Below are positions 22,101-29,334 of a stretch of DNA of 64,000 nt, piece after piece. The translations under genes and the position numbers were made by a program. The notes below the pieces were generated by a model. That model was not told where the DNA came from and did no database searches. It worked only from the letters and a program-made list of their open reading frames with translations. The stretch spans positions 6,663,434-6,727,433 of the forward strand of contig NZ_CP029008.1 in assembly GCF_024585165.1 (NCBI RefSeq), given 5' to 3'. Positions within the stretch are counted from its first letter, which is position 1; the number at the start of each line of letters is the position of its first letter. The DNA is from Bradyrhizobium sp. WBOS07. Lineage in GTDB: Bacteria; Pseudomonadota; Alphaproteobacteria; Rhizobiales; Xanthobacteraceae.

Positions 22101-22774
22101 TCACCGGTGTCAGCGGCGCCGTCAACGGCACCGTCAGCTTCAGTGCCCAGAACAACACGGTGACGTTCACTCCCAGCAGCGGATACACCGGACCGGCATC
22201 GTTCAATTACGCCGTTTCCGATGGCCGGGGCGGTTCGGCAGATGCCGGGGTGAGTGTAATTGTTCGTGCGCCGTCGGCAACCACCGTAAGCCTGTTCAGC
22301 TCGAATCCAACCCCCAGCATTGTGACGGTGAATGACCCGAACCCGGTCGAGCTTGGTATGAAGTTCCAAGCGTCCACTTCGGGAGACATCATGGGTCTCC
22401 GCTTCTACAAGGGGCCGTCCAACACCGGGCCGCATGTCGCGAATCTCTGGAGCAGCACGGGGAGCCTATTGGCCACTGCTTCCTTTACCAACGAGACGGC
22501 GAGCGGCTGGCAGCAGGTCAACTTTGCGACGCCGGTCACGATCACGGCAGGAACGACCTATGTCGCCTCCTACCACACTGCCGGCAACTATTCGGACGAT
22601 CCAAACCTGTTTGCCAATGCGGTGACGAACGGACCGCTCACGGCGCCGTCGTCCTCGTCGAGCGGCGGCAACGGCGTCTACGCGTACGGATCCGGCAGCC
22701 TATTTCCAACCAACACGTTCGGCGCGACCAGCTATGCGGTCGACGTTCTCTTCAGGCCGCAGCTCGCTGCATAG
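16166..22774 (+). CDS. giant modular surface/secreted protein: dimethylformamidase-like domain, four DUF4082, VCBS and Ig-like modules (2,202 aa)
   Basis: Order by residue: 1-290, a beta-rich region with NWSGG..P motifs as in bacterial surface proteins; ~290-780, a region like the N,N-dimethylformamidase large-subunit C-terminal domain (DIYRLGYYGGNGAR, MDVGHDEYWTD, YEWDASPDNGFRP); ~905-1058, ~1160-1315, ~1777-1931 and ~2038-2196, four DUF4082 modules (ITGIRFYKS..NTGTH...LW.S.GTLL; GWQQV.F..PV.I.AG.TYVASYH); ~1065-1158 and ~1940-2035, cadherin-like ANDSG...LLANDTDP modules; ~1321-1775, two tandem VCBS plus putative-Ig units. There is no Sec signal and no RTX nonapeptides. The type I exporter genes just downstream are the likely route out. 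Function is unknown; adhesin or matrix protein is inference, and whether the enzyme-like domain is active cannot be judged here. Confidence 0.8.
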   Translation: MLYQKASVFYRARPLLWGESDSSESDLLPSGVPPWNASWSGGLAARQVSDLRGAIGPSRSRTGATHWISSSGGYWNVAANWSGGIPDAGSAAFIDAPGSYVVTTRGNVDVGSLTVDAGATVALGRESSFVVEGDTINNGSIKLGPSGGEGSAAADFKGDVRGAGDFAIADRSVLEIRGAVSGHLANGSFSGITVSFETDVGTLVLDRSAEFHGLIGSSSPDRPLSAGNLIDLRDFAFTSTMSASVHYDRSSNISTVDFSNGAGNVTLLVSGQDSNWTFASDGQGGTAVADPVTNPIVLENQKQGTSPNIWQIDVGANSTRIQGFTTAISTNVGGAVQFKVDNQTGTPNYRIDIYRLGYYGGNGARLITTMQHQAATSVVQPAPLKDSSTGLVDAGNWSVTDTWNVPTDAVSGVYIANVIEGTQVFQIPFVVRNDASQSAIVFQTADQTWQAYNPWGGANLYFGNGPGDGGSAYAVSYNRPITTRDGGLGSSANDMVFSAEYPAIYWLEQNGYDVSYISGIDAATNGSLLLNHQIYMDVGHDEYWTDSQFANVQAAGRAGVNLAFLSGNEVYWQTRLAASIDPSQTANRTLISYKDTHANQLIDPTGTATGTFMDARFASTGGMSGIPSNALTGTVFQVDGDSYGAIEIPYGITQLRLWRNAPIAGTAEGQTASLTPNLLGYEWDASPDNGFRPAGLVSVSSTTVQTTKYLLDYGNTTGNGTATHNLVQFRDPVSGALVFGAGTVFWSWGLASDHDQHNIAPQTPTDRNVQQAMVNLFADMGVQPATLQASLVIASQSTDHTDPTSTITNLSATSVVEGQSITVTGTASDAGGLIGGVEVSSDGGSTWHPANSTVGVSNANWTYTFAAGAPGQLTIRSRAVDDSLNLEAPGGGVAYTVTPSSNLTIFSPTDTPAVVDTPDAAAVELGVKFVTAAPGDITGIRFYKSAQNTGTHLGNLWTSSGTLLASATFANETVSGWQQVNFATPVHIQAGVTYIASYHTNTGHYSTTDFYFDNPGHTNGSLTATGSGLNGVYAYGPGPLFPSNISMKDGDNYWVDVVFRNTSQLPQANNDSGYTVTQSGVLNIPASALLANDTDPAGLSFSISGVSNPVNGSVSYNVQSQTVTFTPAANYAGAAQFDYTITDTAGASGTGQVFLKVSYPISAQSLFGTNDTPSVANSGDTSPVEVGVRFSASVSGTITGLRFYKGALNTGTHVAHLWSSTGTLLGTATFASETASGWQQVSFSSPIAITAGTTYVASYHTNGNYSNTQSYFTAPISNGQLSAPATGNGVYAYGTGAVFPTNVYKSTNYFVDVIFNGSAATNTSPTAVADAGDGTEKGGVNNSTGGSPATGNVLSNDTDPDAGDTKTVTAVSFGSTSGTIGSALNGAHGSLVLNASGTFTYAVNETDPAVQALRLASNTLTDVFNYTMRDAAGATSSTTLTITIHGANDAPVLAVQTANQTATVGSAFSLTLPASTFTDVDSADSLNYTATTASGSALPAWLTFNASTRTFGGTPSSADVGTLDVKATVTDLGSLTASETFNIVVTTTANAPPNAVTDAGDATEKGGVNNGTGGSPATGNVLSNDTDPDAGDTKAVTAVSFGTTSGTLGSALNGAHGSLVLNASGAFTYTVNETDPAIQALRLSTNTLTDVFNYTMRDAAGATSSTTLTVTIHGANDAPVLAAQTVNQTATVGSAFSLTLPAGTFTDVDSGDSLSYSAAAADGSALPAWLTFNASTRTFSGTPTSADVGTFGVRAVATDLGGLTASETFSIAVGTVSSTVSLFSASDTPSVLSTSDPSQVNLGVRFTSSAAGAITGIKYYKSANDTGTHTGSLWSSTGTLLASAAFSNETSSGWQTLVFNSPVSIAAGTTYVASFHSNGRYAVTSNYFTSDRTNGPLTASASNNGVYTYGTGNLFPTSTFNATNYWVDVVFSNASGGTNQSPIANNDSGFNATQSVPLSISGSALLANDTDPNGDALTITGVSGAVNGTVSFSAQNNTVTFTPSSGYTGPASFNYAVSDGRGGSADAGVSVIVRAPSATTVSLFSSNPTPSIVTVNDPNPVELGMKFQASTSGDIMGLRFYKGPSNTGPHVANLWSSTGSLLATASFTNETASGWQQVNFATPVTITAGTTYVASYHTAGNYSDDPNLFANAVTNGPLTAPSSSSSGGNGVYAYGSGSLFPTNTFGATSYAVDVLFRPQLAA
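20128..21490 (+). repeat. two tandem ~681-bp units (VCBS + Ig-like) in the giant gene
   Basis: The segment starting at about 20,128 recurs at about 20,809 with very high nucleotide identity; some stretches of more than 80 nt, around 20,200 and 20,880, are nearly identical. Each unit encodes about 227 residues: a VCBS-like part (GSLVLNASGTFTY) followed by a putative-Ig part (ALPAWLTFNASTRTF). This looks like a recent in-frame tandem duplication. Confidence 0.8.
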
Positions 22775-22791
22775 ACAAGAAAGGGGAGTTC

Positions 22792-23076
22792 ATGTCGGGC
22801 CTATCACGGACTATCGCGTCGCCGGTCACGCTCGCGAGACGCGTCACGCCGCAACCGGTACGGAGCGTGCTCCGCGCTGCATACGACAGGATCTCATATG
22901 CCGTCGCCGGGCTGCCGCCGCGGCGCCTGCGTGCATGGATCTCGCCCACATGGTTCGATTTCACGATACCGGACGGGATCAGTTGGAGTTCTTCGTGGAG
23001 ATGGCCGGTCTGCGGCGTCATCGCGATGCGCCCGAATGACATGAGCGGAGTAGGCCAACCATCTCAATCGACATAA
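22792..23076 (+). CDS. small protein of unknown function between giant protein and exporter (94 aa)
   Basis: A strong ribosome binding site (AAAGGGGAG) lies 5 nt before the ATG, and the start is 17 nt after the giant gene's stop, so it is probably co-transcribed. The N-terminal half is basic (RTIASPVTLARRVTPQPVR); the C-terminal half is Trp- and Pro-rich (WISPTWFDFTIPDG, SSWRW). I do not recognise it. It could be an accessory or a small cargo of the type I system, by position only. Confidence 0.6.
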   Translation: MSGLSRTIASPVTLARRVTPQPVRSVLRAAYDRISYAVAGLPPRRLRAWISPTWFDFTIPDGISWSSSWRWPVCGVIAMRPNDMSGVGQPSQST

Positions 23077-23087
23077 GGAGTGAGTCG

Positions 23088-23423
23088 ATGCATGCGGAGC
23101 TCTATACAGACGGGGTTGACGAGGTCATGATTGGCGGGTCGATCGTTAGGGTGGACCTGATTAGTCTTTCGCCCACGGAACGTGACGGCAACAACGCGCC
23201 CAAGAAAGTCTTTTGCCAAAGGCTGATCTTCTCCGTGGAGTCATTCGCGAACTCCGTGGAGGTGATGCAGAACGCGCTTCAGGGGCTGGTCGACGCTGGG
23301 GTCGTCCAGCGCTCTCGGCCGAGAGGGCCGATTGTCTCACCACAGGCGGGCGCGCGAGCCGAGCCCGTCTCGCCAGTTTCGGACAACTTACGATCTCCAA
23401 ATGTCTCAACCAACTTCCGTTGA
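23088..23423 (+). CDS. small protein preceding the type I exporter (111 aa)
   Basis: AAGGAG precedes the ATG at good spacing. The first ~80 residues look folded (EVMIGGSIVRVDLISLSPTE, then a helix NSVEVMQNALQGLVDAG); the last 30 are Pro/Ser-rich and overlap the exporter start by 23 nt in another frame. No family is recognised. The operon position suggests a partner of the secretion system. Confidence 0.6.
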   Translation: MHAELYTDGVDEVMIGGSIVRVDLISLSPTERDGNNAPKKVFCQRLIFSVESFANSVEVMQNALQGLVDAGVVQRSRPRGPIVSPQAGARAEPVSPVSDNLRSPNVSTNFR

Positions 23424-25605
23424 AATCGACAGGCGTGAACCGGCACCGCCCATGTCGGAGGACGAGCCACGTCGGGCTGCTCAAACCGCACTTGAATGCC
23501 TGTCGAGGGTCGCTTCCCATCACGGTATCGATCTGCCTTCCGACCGCCTGCGGCACGCCTATGCTGTCGACGAGACCGGTATCTCGACCGATCTCCTGCT
23601 GCGCATGGCTCTTGATGCGGGCCTTCGCGCCCGCGCGGTGCAGCTCGATTGGAAGGAGATATGCGGGCTCGGCGAAGCCTATCCAGCTCTCGTTGAGCTC
23701 TCGAACCGGAACTGGGTCTTGGTCATCGGTGCGAAGCCGGAATGCGACGCTGTAACGGTTTTCGATCCGCTGGCGGAGCGGAGCGGCGAGCATCTGCTGG
23801 TCGATGCGGACCGCTTTTGTGCCAGATGGTCGGGAAAGGTTGTTTTGTTCAAGCGCGAAACCGCTCCAGCGCAGAACCAGAGCTCCTTTGGGTTGCGCTG
23901 GTTCGTGCCCGAGATGCTGCGAGAGTGGCGGTTGTTCTCCGATGTCGCAATCGCTGCGGTGTTCCTGTATGCGTTGGGGCTGGCGCTTCCGATCTTCTTT
24001 CAACTCGTCATCGACAAGGTTCTGGTCCACGAGAGTCTTACGACGCTCTACGTGCTCACCGCCGGCGCTATCCTCGCGCTCTGCTTCGACGCAATCTTCA
24101 GCTTCTTGCGGCGCTACCTGTTGCTCTACGCCACGAACAAGATCGACATCCGGGTCGCCACCAGGACGTTTCGGCACCTTTTGGGGCTTCCGGTTACGTT
24201 CTTCGAGCGCATCTCGGCCGGCGTGTTGGTGAAGCACATGCAGCAGGCCGCACGAATTCGAGAGTTCCTGACCGGCCGACTGTTCCTGACTGCCTTGGAC
24301 GCGCTTTCGCTGTTCGTCTTTCTGCCTGTTCTGGCGCTATACAGCGTCAAACTGACATGCGTCGTGCTGGCCTTCACCGCCATCAGCGCGAGCGTGATTG
24401 CCATTCTGATGGGACCGTTCCGGCGGCGGCTCTATCAGCTTTATCAGGCAGAGGCCGGGCGCCAGGCGCTCCTCGTCGAGACCGTGCACGGCATGCGCAC
24501 GGTAAAGTCGCTGGCGATGGAGCCAAGCCAGAACAGAACATGGGACGATCGTTGCGCGCAGGCGGTATCGATGCGGTTTGGCGTCGAAAAAATCTCGGCG
24601 GGGGCTCAGGCGTTGACCGGGTTCCTCGAGAAAATGATGACACTCGGCATCGTCGCCTTGGGCGCGCTCGACGTCTTCGGCGGCGAGATGACGATCGGCG
24701 CACTGGTGGCCTTCAACATGCTGGCGGGGCGGGTTTCGGGGCCGCTGGTGCAGATGGTGACCATGGTGCACGAATATCAGGAAGTGGCGCTGGCCGTTAA
24801 GATGCTCGGCGAGGTCATGAATAAGGAGCTGGAACGCGACGATCATCGCGAGGGTCTGCGACCCGACTTATCCGGCCGAATCGAGTTTGAAAACGTTACG
24901 TTCCGCTACGACGAGGGGGCGCCGGCCTTGGATGAGGTGTCGTTCTCAATTGCTCCAGGTTCGATCTTTGGAGTTGTCGGTCGGAGCGGTTCGGGAAAAA
25001 CGACGCTGACGCGGCTGATTGCGGGGATGTATCCGGTGCAACAGGGATTGGTGCGGATCGACGGTCACGATTCGCGCGAGATCGATCTCACCCATCTGCG
25101 GCGAAACCTCGGGGTCGTGCTCCAGGAGAATTTTTTGTTTCGCGGCACGGTCCGAGAAAATATCGCTTGCGTGAGGCGTGACGCCACTTTCGAGGAGGTT
25201 GTCCGGGCAGCTCAGCTCGCCGGCGCCGACGAGTTCGTTGAACGACTGCCGAGGGGATTCGATACCATGCTTGAGGAGCAGGCATCGAACTTGTCGGGAG
25301 GGCAAAGGCAGCGGCTTGCGATCGCTCGGGCATTGATAGGGAACCCGCGTATCCTGATCCTCGACGAAGCCACCAGCGCGCTGGATTCCGAGAGCGAAGC
25401 GATCATTCGGCGCAATCTGCGGCGCATTGCGGAGGGGCGAACGGTCATCATTGTATCGCATCGACTTTCGATGCTGTCGGATGCGAGCCAGATTCTGGTG
25501 ATCGACCGCGGACGGATCGTCGATGTCGATCGTCACGACGCGCTGCTGTCGAAGTGCACCTTCTACCGACATCTCTGGAACCAGCAGACGAGGCAGGTTG
25601 CATGA
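23401..25605 (+). CDS. type I secretion ABC transporter with degenerate C39 domain
   Basis: An inner-membrane exporter of the HlyB/RTX group. Residues ~30-145 are a C39-peptidase-like domain. Where active peptidases have the catalytic Cys, the aligned segment reads QTALECL, and the expected His region reads NRNWVLVI, so it is likely non-cleaving, as in HlyB. Five to six membrane helices follow, then the nucleotide-binding domain with Walker A GRSGSGKTT, signature LSGGQRQRLAIARAL, Walker B ILILDEATSALD and switch His in IVSHRLS. It overlaps the membrane fusion protein gene by 4 nt. The giant protein upstream is the probable substrate. A start at 23452 is possible. Confidence 0.9.
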   Translation: MSQPTSVEIDRREPAPPMSEDEPRRAAQTALECLSRVASHHGIDLPSDRLRHAYAVDETGISTDLLLRMALDAGLRARAVQLDWKEICGLGEAYPALVELSNRNWVLVIGAKPECDAVTVFDPLAERSGEHLLVDADRFCARWSGKVVLFKRETAPAQNQSSFGLRWFVPEMLREWRLFSDVAIAAVFLYALGLALPIFFQLVIDKVLVHESLTTLYVLTAGAILALCFDAIFSFLRRYLLLYATNKIDIRVATRTFRHLLGLPVTFFERISAGVLVKHMQQAARIREFLTGRLFLTALDALSLFVFLPVLALYSVKLTCVVLAFTAISASVIAILMGPFRRRLYQLYQAEAGRQALLVETVHGMRTVKSLAMEPSQNRTWDDRCAQAVSMRFGVEKISAGAQALTGFLEKMMTLGIVALGALDVFGGEMTIGALVAFNMLAGRVSGPLVQMVTMVHEYQEVALAVKMLGEVMNKELERDDHREGLRPDLSGRIEFENVTFRYDEGAPALDEVSFSIAPGSIFGVVGRSGSGKTTLTRLIAGMYPVQQGLVRIDGHDSREIDLTHLRRNLGVVLQENFLFRGTVRENIACVRRDATFEEVVRAAQLAGADEFVERLPRGFDTMLEEQASNLSGGQRQRLAIARALIGNPRILILDEATSALDSESEAIIRRNLRRIAEGRTVIIVSHRLSMLSDASQILVIDRGRIVDVDRHDALLSKCTFYRHLWNQQTRQVA

Positions 25606-27029
25606 CCGCGTCTGATAAGGCCAGAGTTGAAGCCGCACCGGGCGGATCCGGGTCTCCGCCAGTCTCGCGGCCGCGACGCCGACTCCAGCGGCCCACGCCA
25701 GCAGGGCCCGGCGTTGTCGCGCAATTTCAGTCAGACGCAGCCGAAATCGAGCAGCGGGCTCCACCACGGGTGGGACGGATCACGCTCTATTGTGTCGCCG
25801 CCCTCATCGCTGCCGCAATCTCTTTTGCATGTGTTTCGCGCGTGGATATGATTGTGACAGCACAGGGTAAGCTGATCACGACACGTCCAAACCTGGTCGT
25901 GCAGCCGCTGGAAACGTCGGTCATTCGGGAGATCCGTGCGAAGGCGGGTGACTCCGTCAATCGTGGCGACGTACTCGCGATCCTCGATCCGACGTTTTCT
26001 CAAGCCGATCTTGATCAATTGCGCGGCCGCTTGGCCGCTCTCGATGCCTCCATCGACCGGCTTCGAGCTGAGTTGGACGGCGCGGACTACGTCGTCGAAG
26101 AGACATCGAACGCCGATCAGGCCTTGCAGAGGCGGGTATATCTCCAGAGGAGGGCAGCTCACGGCCTTCAGATCCAGAACTATGACGCGCAGATCGCGTC
26201 CGCGCAGGCCAACCTAAAAACCGCGCAGAACGAGGAACTGGTCCTGACCCAGCGGCTGGAGAATATGCAGTCCATTGAGGACATGCGGAATGCGTTGATG
26301 GCCAAGGAAGTCGGTTCAAGACTGAATTTCCTGCTATCCCGTGACGCCCGGTTGGAGGTTGAAAGCAATCTGGCGCGAGTTCGTGGCAGCATCGTCGATA
26401 ACATTCATCGTCTGGACAAAGCCCGTGCAGACCAGAAAGTGTTCGCCGCCGAGTTTCTGCGCGCTGCCTATCAGGAGTTCGTCGAAACATTGGCCAAACG
26501 CAATGGCATTGCCGAAGAGCTCAAGAAGGCGGAGCTCCGCCGTCAATTGATCGTGCTGAACGCACCAGCGGATGCGGTAGTACTCGAAATTGCCAATCGG
26601 ACGGTGGGTTCGGTGGTTCGCGAGGCTGAAACATTGTTTGTGCTCGTCCCTCGGGACGAGGTGCTCCGCGCGGAGGTCAATGTCGAGGGCAGGGATATCG
26701 GGCAGGTCACGGTCGGGCAGACCGTACGGGTCAAGTTCGAGGCGTTTCCATTCCAGAAGTACGGCACTGCGGCTGGCGAGGTCGGCGTCATTAGCCGGGA
26801 CTCATTCTCGCCGGACGCGAAGGCCGAAGGTGCGCGCCGTTCGTCAGCTCCCTATTACCGCGTACTGATCGATCTGCGGGACACGCACCTTCGGCTGCCG
26901 TCCGAAAGGGTTCAGCTGATGCCCGGTATGGCGGTCACGGCCGAGATGAAGGTCGGACAGCGGACGGTGATTTCATATTTCCTCTATCCCCTGCTTCGCG
27001 GCTTGGATGAAAGCATCCGGGAGTACTGA
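25602..27029 (+). CDS. type I secretion membrane fusion protein (HlyD family)
   Basis: It links the ABC exporter to an outer-membrane channel. It has a cytoplasmic Pro/Arg-rich N-terminus, one membrane segment at about residues 60-80 (LYCVAALIAAAISFACV), and a lipoyl/barrel-sandwich half-motif TTRPNLVVQPLETSVIREI with GDSVNRGDVLAILD. A long coiled-coil hairpin follows, then the second lipoyl half and the beta-barrel domain (VNVEGRDIGQVTVGQTVRVKFEAFPFQKYG, typical of this family). The ATG overlaps the exporter's stop. No TolC-type channel gene is in the window. Confidence 0.92.
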   Translation: MTASDKARVEAAPGGSGSPPVSRPRRRLQRPTPAGPGVVAQFQSDAAEIEQRAPPRVGRITLYCVAALIAAAISFACVSRVDMIVTAQGKLITTRPNLVVQPLETSVIREIRAKAGDSVNRGDVLAILDPTFSQADLDQLRGRLAALDASIDRLRAELDGADYVVEETSNADQALQRRVYLQRRAAHGLQIQNYDAQIASAQANLKTAQNEELVLTQRLENMQSIEDMRNALMAKEVGSRLNFLLSRDARLEVESNLARVRGSIVDNIHRLDKARADQKVFAAEFLRAAYQEFVETLAKRNGIAEELKKAELRRQLIVLNAPADAVVLEIANRTVGSVVREAETLFVLVPRDEVLRAEVNVEGRDIGQVTVGQTVRVKFEAFPFQKYGTAAGEVGVISRDSFSPDAKAEGARRSSAPYYRVLIDLRDTHLRLPSERVQLMPGMAVTAEMKVGQRTVISYFLYPLLRGLDESIREY

Positions 27030-27054
27030 GCCGGATTTACCATGGTGCACTTCG

Positions 27055-28245
27055 ATGATGATCAGCCCGAATTCTAGTGTGAAGCTCATGGTGCCGGCTG
27101 CAGCGAAGGAGCTGTCGTCAAACTCGCCGCTGGTGAGCTATGCGCTCAGGGGGCTGGAGCGCTGCTGGTTGCCAAGGGAGCGACGTTGGTCGCATATTTA
27201 TCACCTCGACGGGCGGGCGTCGCCGAACGAGTCGATGGCCCATAGCGACGTGTTCTACACCCTCAATGTCTTGCTCGGGATGTCGCGCGTCGCGGAACTT
27301 CCGGCTGACATCGATCTCTCAGAGATCTTTCAACGGAATGCCATGAGTCTGACCGCCCTTCCTGTCCGCAAATATGCGTTCGGTATGGCGTTGTGGGCCG
27401 CCGCCGAGCTCCGACTTACCATCCCGGAGCAGGTCAGGTTCGAGCTGAGAGCCATTCTTTCGGATGAGTCGCAATGGTCAGCGTTTCGAGCCCAGGATCT
27501 TGGCATGCTGCTGACGGGAGTTATCGCGCAGGCCAGGGCAGGGGAGAGGGAGTGGCTGGGCTTCGCCGGCCAGCTCTATCGTTTCCTGAAGGAGCGTTTC
27601 CGTAGCCAGTCCGGATTGTTTTTCGATGCGCCGTCCGGATTCCGTCGCCGCTTTGCATCATTTGCGACGCAGACCTATCTTTCGATCGCCTGCTATCAGT
27701 ACGGAGAATTCACCGGGGACGTATCCGCACTCGTCATGGCCGACGCCTGCGTGGGCAATTTGATCGCGCTTCAGGGACCTCAGGGTGAGTGGCCGTGGTT
27801 CTTCGATGCAGTGAGTGGCCGCGTTCTCGACTTTTACGAGGTCTATTCGGTCCATCAGTATGGAATGGCTCCGGCGCTGCTGGAATGGGCCGAGCGCTTC
27901 GGACGACGGGGAGCGAGGGATGCCCTGGTGAAAGGATTCAACTGGGTGCTTGGCCACAACCAATTGTGCAGATCCATGCTCGTGCCGGAACTCAGCCTGA
28001 CAATCCGCTCGCAGGTTCGCGAGCATGAACTGAAGACCAGGGCTCCGCGGGTGTTGCGCGCGCTCAGAAACACTTGGCTCGAAAACGGGAAGGCGTTGAT
28101 CGACAGTGCCGACGTGACAGTTCGACTCGAATGCCGCAGCTACGAGCTCGGCTGGATCTTGTGGTCATTCGGTCGGCGTACCGATTTGCGGGGTCTTAGC
28201 CACAACGCCGCTTTCGAAAAGCCATCGCGCCTGCCGGGTGACTAG
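27055..28245 (+). CDS. alpha-helical protein of unknown function in the secretion operon (396 aa)
   Basis: It is all-helical by sequence, with repeated aromatic-rich helix pairs (SDVFYTLNVLLGMSRV; FDFYEVYSVHQYGMAPALLEWAERFG-like). This suggests an alpha/alpha-barrel fold as in six-hairpin glycosidases and polysaccharide lyases. I see no recognised catalytic motif and no signal peptide. It starts 25 nt after the membrane fusion protein gene, so it belongs to the same operon. The start is uncertain (ATG at 27055 or 27058, or 27007 overlapping the previous gene). A role in modifying the glycan or the exported protein is only a guess. Confidence 0.6.
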   Translation: MMISPNSSVKLMVPAAAKELSSNSPLVSYALRGLERCWLPRERRWSHIYHLDGRASPNESMAHSDVFYTLNVLLGMSRVAELPADIDLSEIFQRNAMSLTALPVRKYAFGMALWAAAELRLTIPEQVRFELRAILSDESQWSAFRAQDLGMLLTGVIAQARAGEREWLGFAGQLYRFLKERFRSQSGLFFDAPSGFRRRFASFATQTYLSIACYQYGEFTGDVSALVMADACVGNLIALQGPQGEWPWFFDAVSGRVLDFYEVYSVHQYGMAPALLEWAERFGRRGARDALVKGFNWVLGHNQLCRSMLVPELSLTIRSQVREHELKTRAPRVLRALRNTWLENGKALIDSADVTVRLECRSYELGWILWSFGRRTDLRGLSHNAAFEKPSRLPGD

Positions 28246-28271
28246 TCGTAGCGCAACGGCAGCCGCGTCAG

Positions 28272-29159
28272 TTAGCGGTTCCACACGACCGCGCCCTCTT
28301 TCCGAAGCAAGGCCAGCATCTTGGCCGTGCGATGGCTTCGAACCGCGCAGAGAACGGCGATCGCCTTGAGGCGGGCGCGTATCCCATGAAGGCGCCGGCT
28401 CGTCATAACGGTGAACGCGCCGGCGGCGGGGGATACAAGGACGAGTAGGGCCGTGGCAAACCAGCGTAGCTGCCAGCCGCGCGCGCCCTGTGCCATGTTG
28501 CGGTAGTGCGTGATTTGCCGATCCCACTTTGCATACAGCTCCCGAAGCGAGCGCCGCGCAGGATGGAACACGACCATCGCAGGGACGTAGCGAAATTCGC
28601 AGCCGGCACGGTGGGCCATTTGTCCCCATTGCATGTCTTCCGCGAACTGAATGCCGGGGAAAGGTCCGACCCTCGCAAAGTCGCCGCGGCGGACCGCGAG
28701 ATTTGCCGTGACCGAGTAGCCGTGCTTGGTGACGTACAAGCGATTGCGAAAGCCAAAAACGCTTTCGTAGGCTTCGATCGCGGTGAAAGATCCTTCGACG
28801 GCGGACCAGATGCGGACCTCTCCGCCAAGGATCGTCGCCGGCCTGACTTGCTGGAAGGCGTCGTGTATCGCGGTCAGCCAGCCCGGATGAGCCCAACAGT
28901 CCGCATCCATGAAGGCGAGAATATCACCACTCGCATAGGCCGCGCCCGCGTTTCGCGCCGGACCGGGACCGGGATGCGGTTCGTACATCAACCTCGCATC
29001 GGGATGGCCGGCAACGACGTCCACTGGGGGCATTGCCGAGCCGTTGTCCACCACGATGACTTCGAACAGGTCACGGGACAGGGTCTGTGCATCGAGGCTC
29101 TGCAAGCAGGCTTCCAGAGCCTCCGGCTGGTTGAGGTGGGGAATAATTACCGAAATCAT
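28272..29159 (-). CDS. family 2 glycosyltransferase
   Basis: GT-A fold: VIIPHLNQPEALEACLQSL at the N-terminus, VIVVDNGS, the nucleotide-sugar and metal-binding DADCW (DXD type), and ANLAVRRGDFARVGPF with FAEDMQWGQMAHRAG in the acceptor half. Two weak hydrophobic stretches near the C-terminus suggest membrane association. It is transcribed away from the WecG-like gene, across an AT-rich spacer. The sugar donor cannot be assigned. Confidence 0.9.
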   Translation of the reverse strand: MISVIIPHLNQPEALEACLQSLDAQTLSRDLFEVIVVDNGSAMPPVDVVAGHPDARLMYEPHPGPGPARNAGAAYASGDILAFMDADCWAHPGWLTAIHDAFQQVRPATILGGEVRIWSAVEGSFTAIEAYESVFGFRNRLYVTKHGYSVTANLAVRRGDFARVGPFPGIQFAEDMQWGQMAHRAGCEFRYVPAMVVFHPARRSLRELYAKWDRQITHYRNMAQGARGWQLRWFATALLVLVSPAAGAFTVMTSRRLHGIRARLKAIAVLCAVRSHRTAKMLALLRKEGAVVWNR

Positions 29160-29334
29160 TTCATCTCACCTATTTAATTTCAGTCGTGCGTTGCGTATCC
29201 GCCGGCGCGGTGGCGCTCCTGCCGTCGACCTGGCGCGCGCATTTAATCCTTGCATTTAAATATTTGCCATTTATTATCGTTATTATATTCTTAAATAGAA
29301 CTTAAACCAAGTTTCATTTTGGAGGTCGATTCAA
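29160..29334. promoter_or_regulatory. divergent promoter region with AT-rich island
   Basis: Positions about 29,238-29,310 carry repeated CATTTAA and TTTAAAT cores with a TTATTATCGTTATTATATT stretch. The region separates a minus-strand glycosyltransferase from the plus-strand operon that starts at 29,335. TGGAGG at about 29,320 is the ribosome binding site of the downstream gene. Confidence 0.45.

Noticed and set aside
16166..22774. RTX calcium-binding repeats in the giant protein
   Set aside because: I looked for GGxGxDxUx nonapeptides and found none; export by type I is inferred only from gene order.
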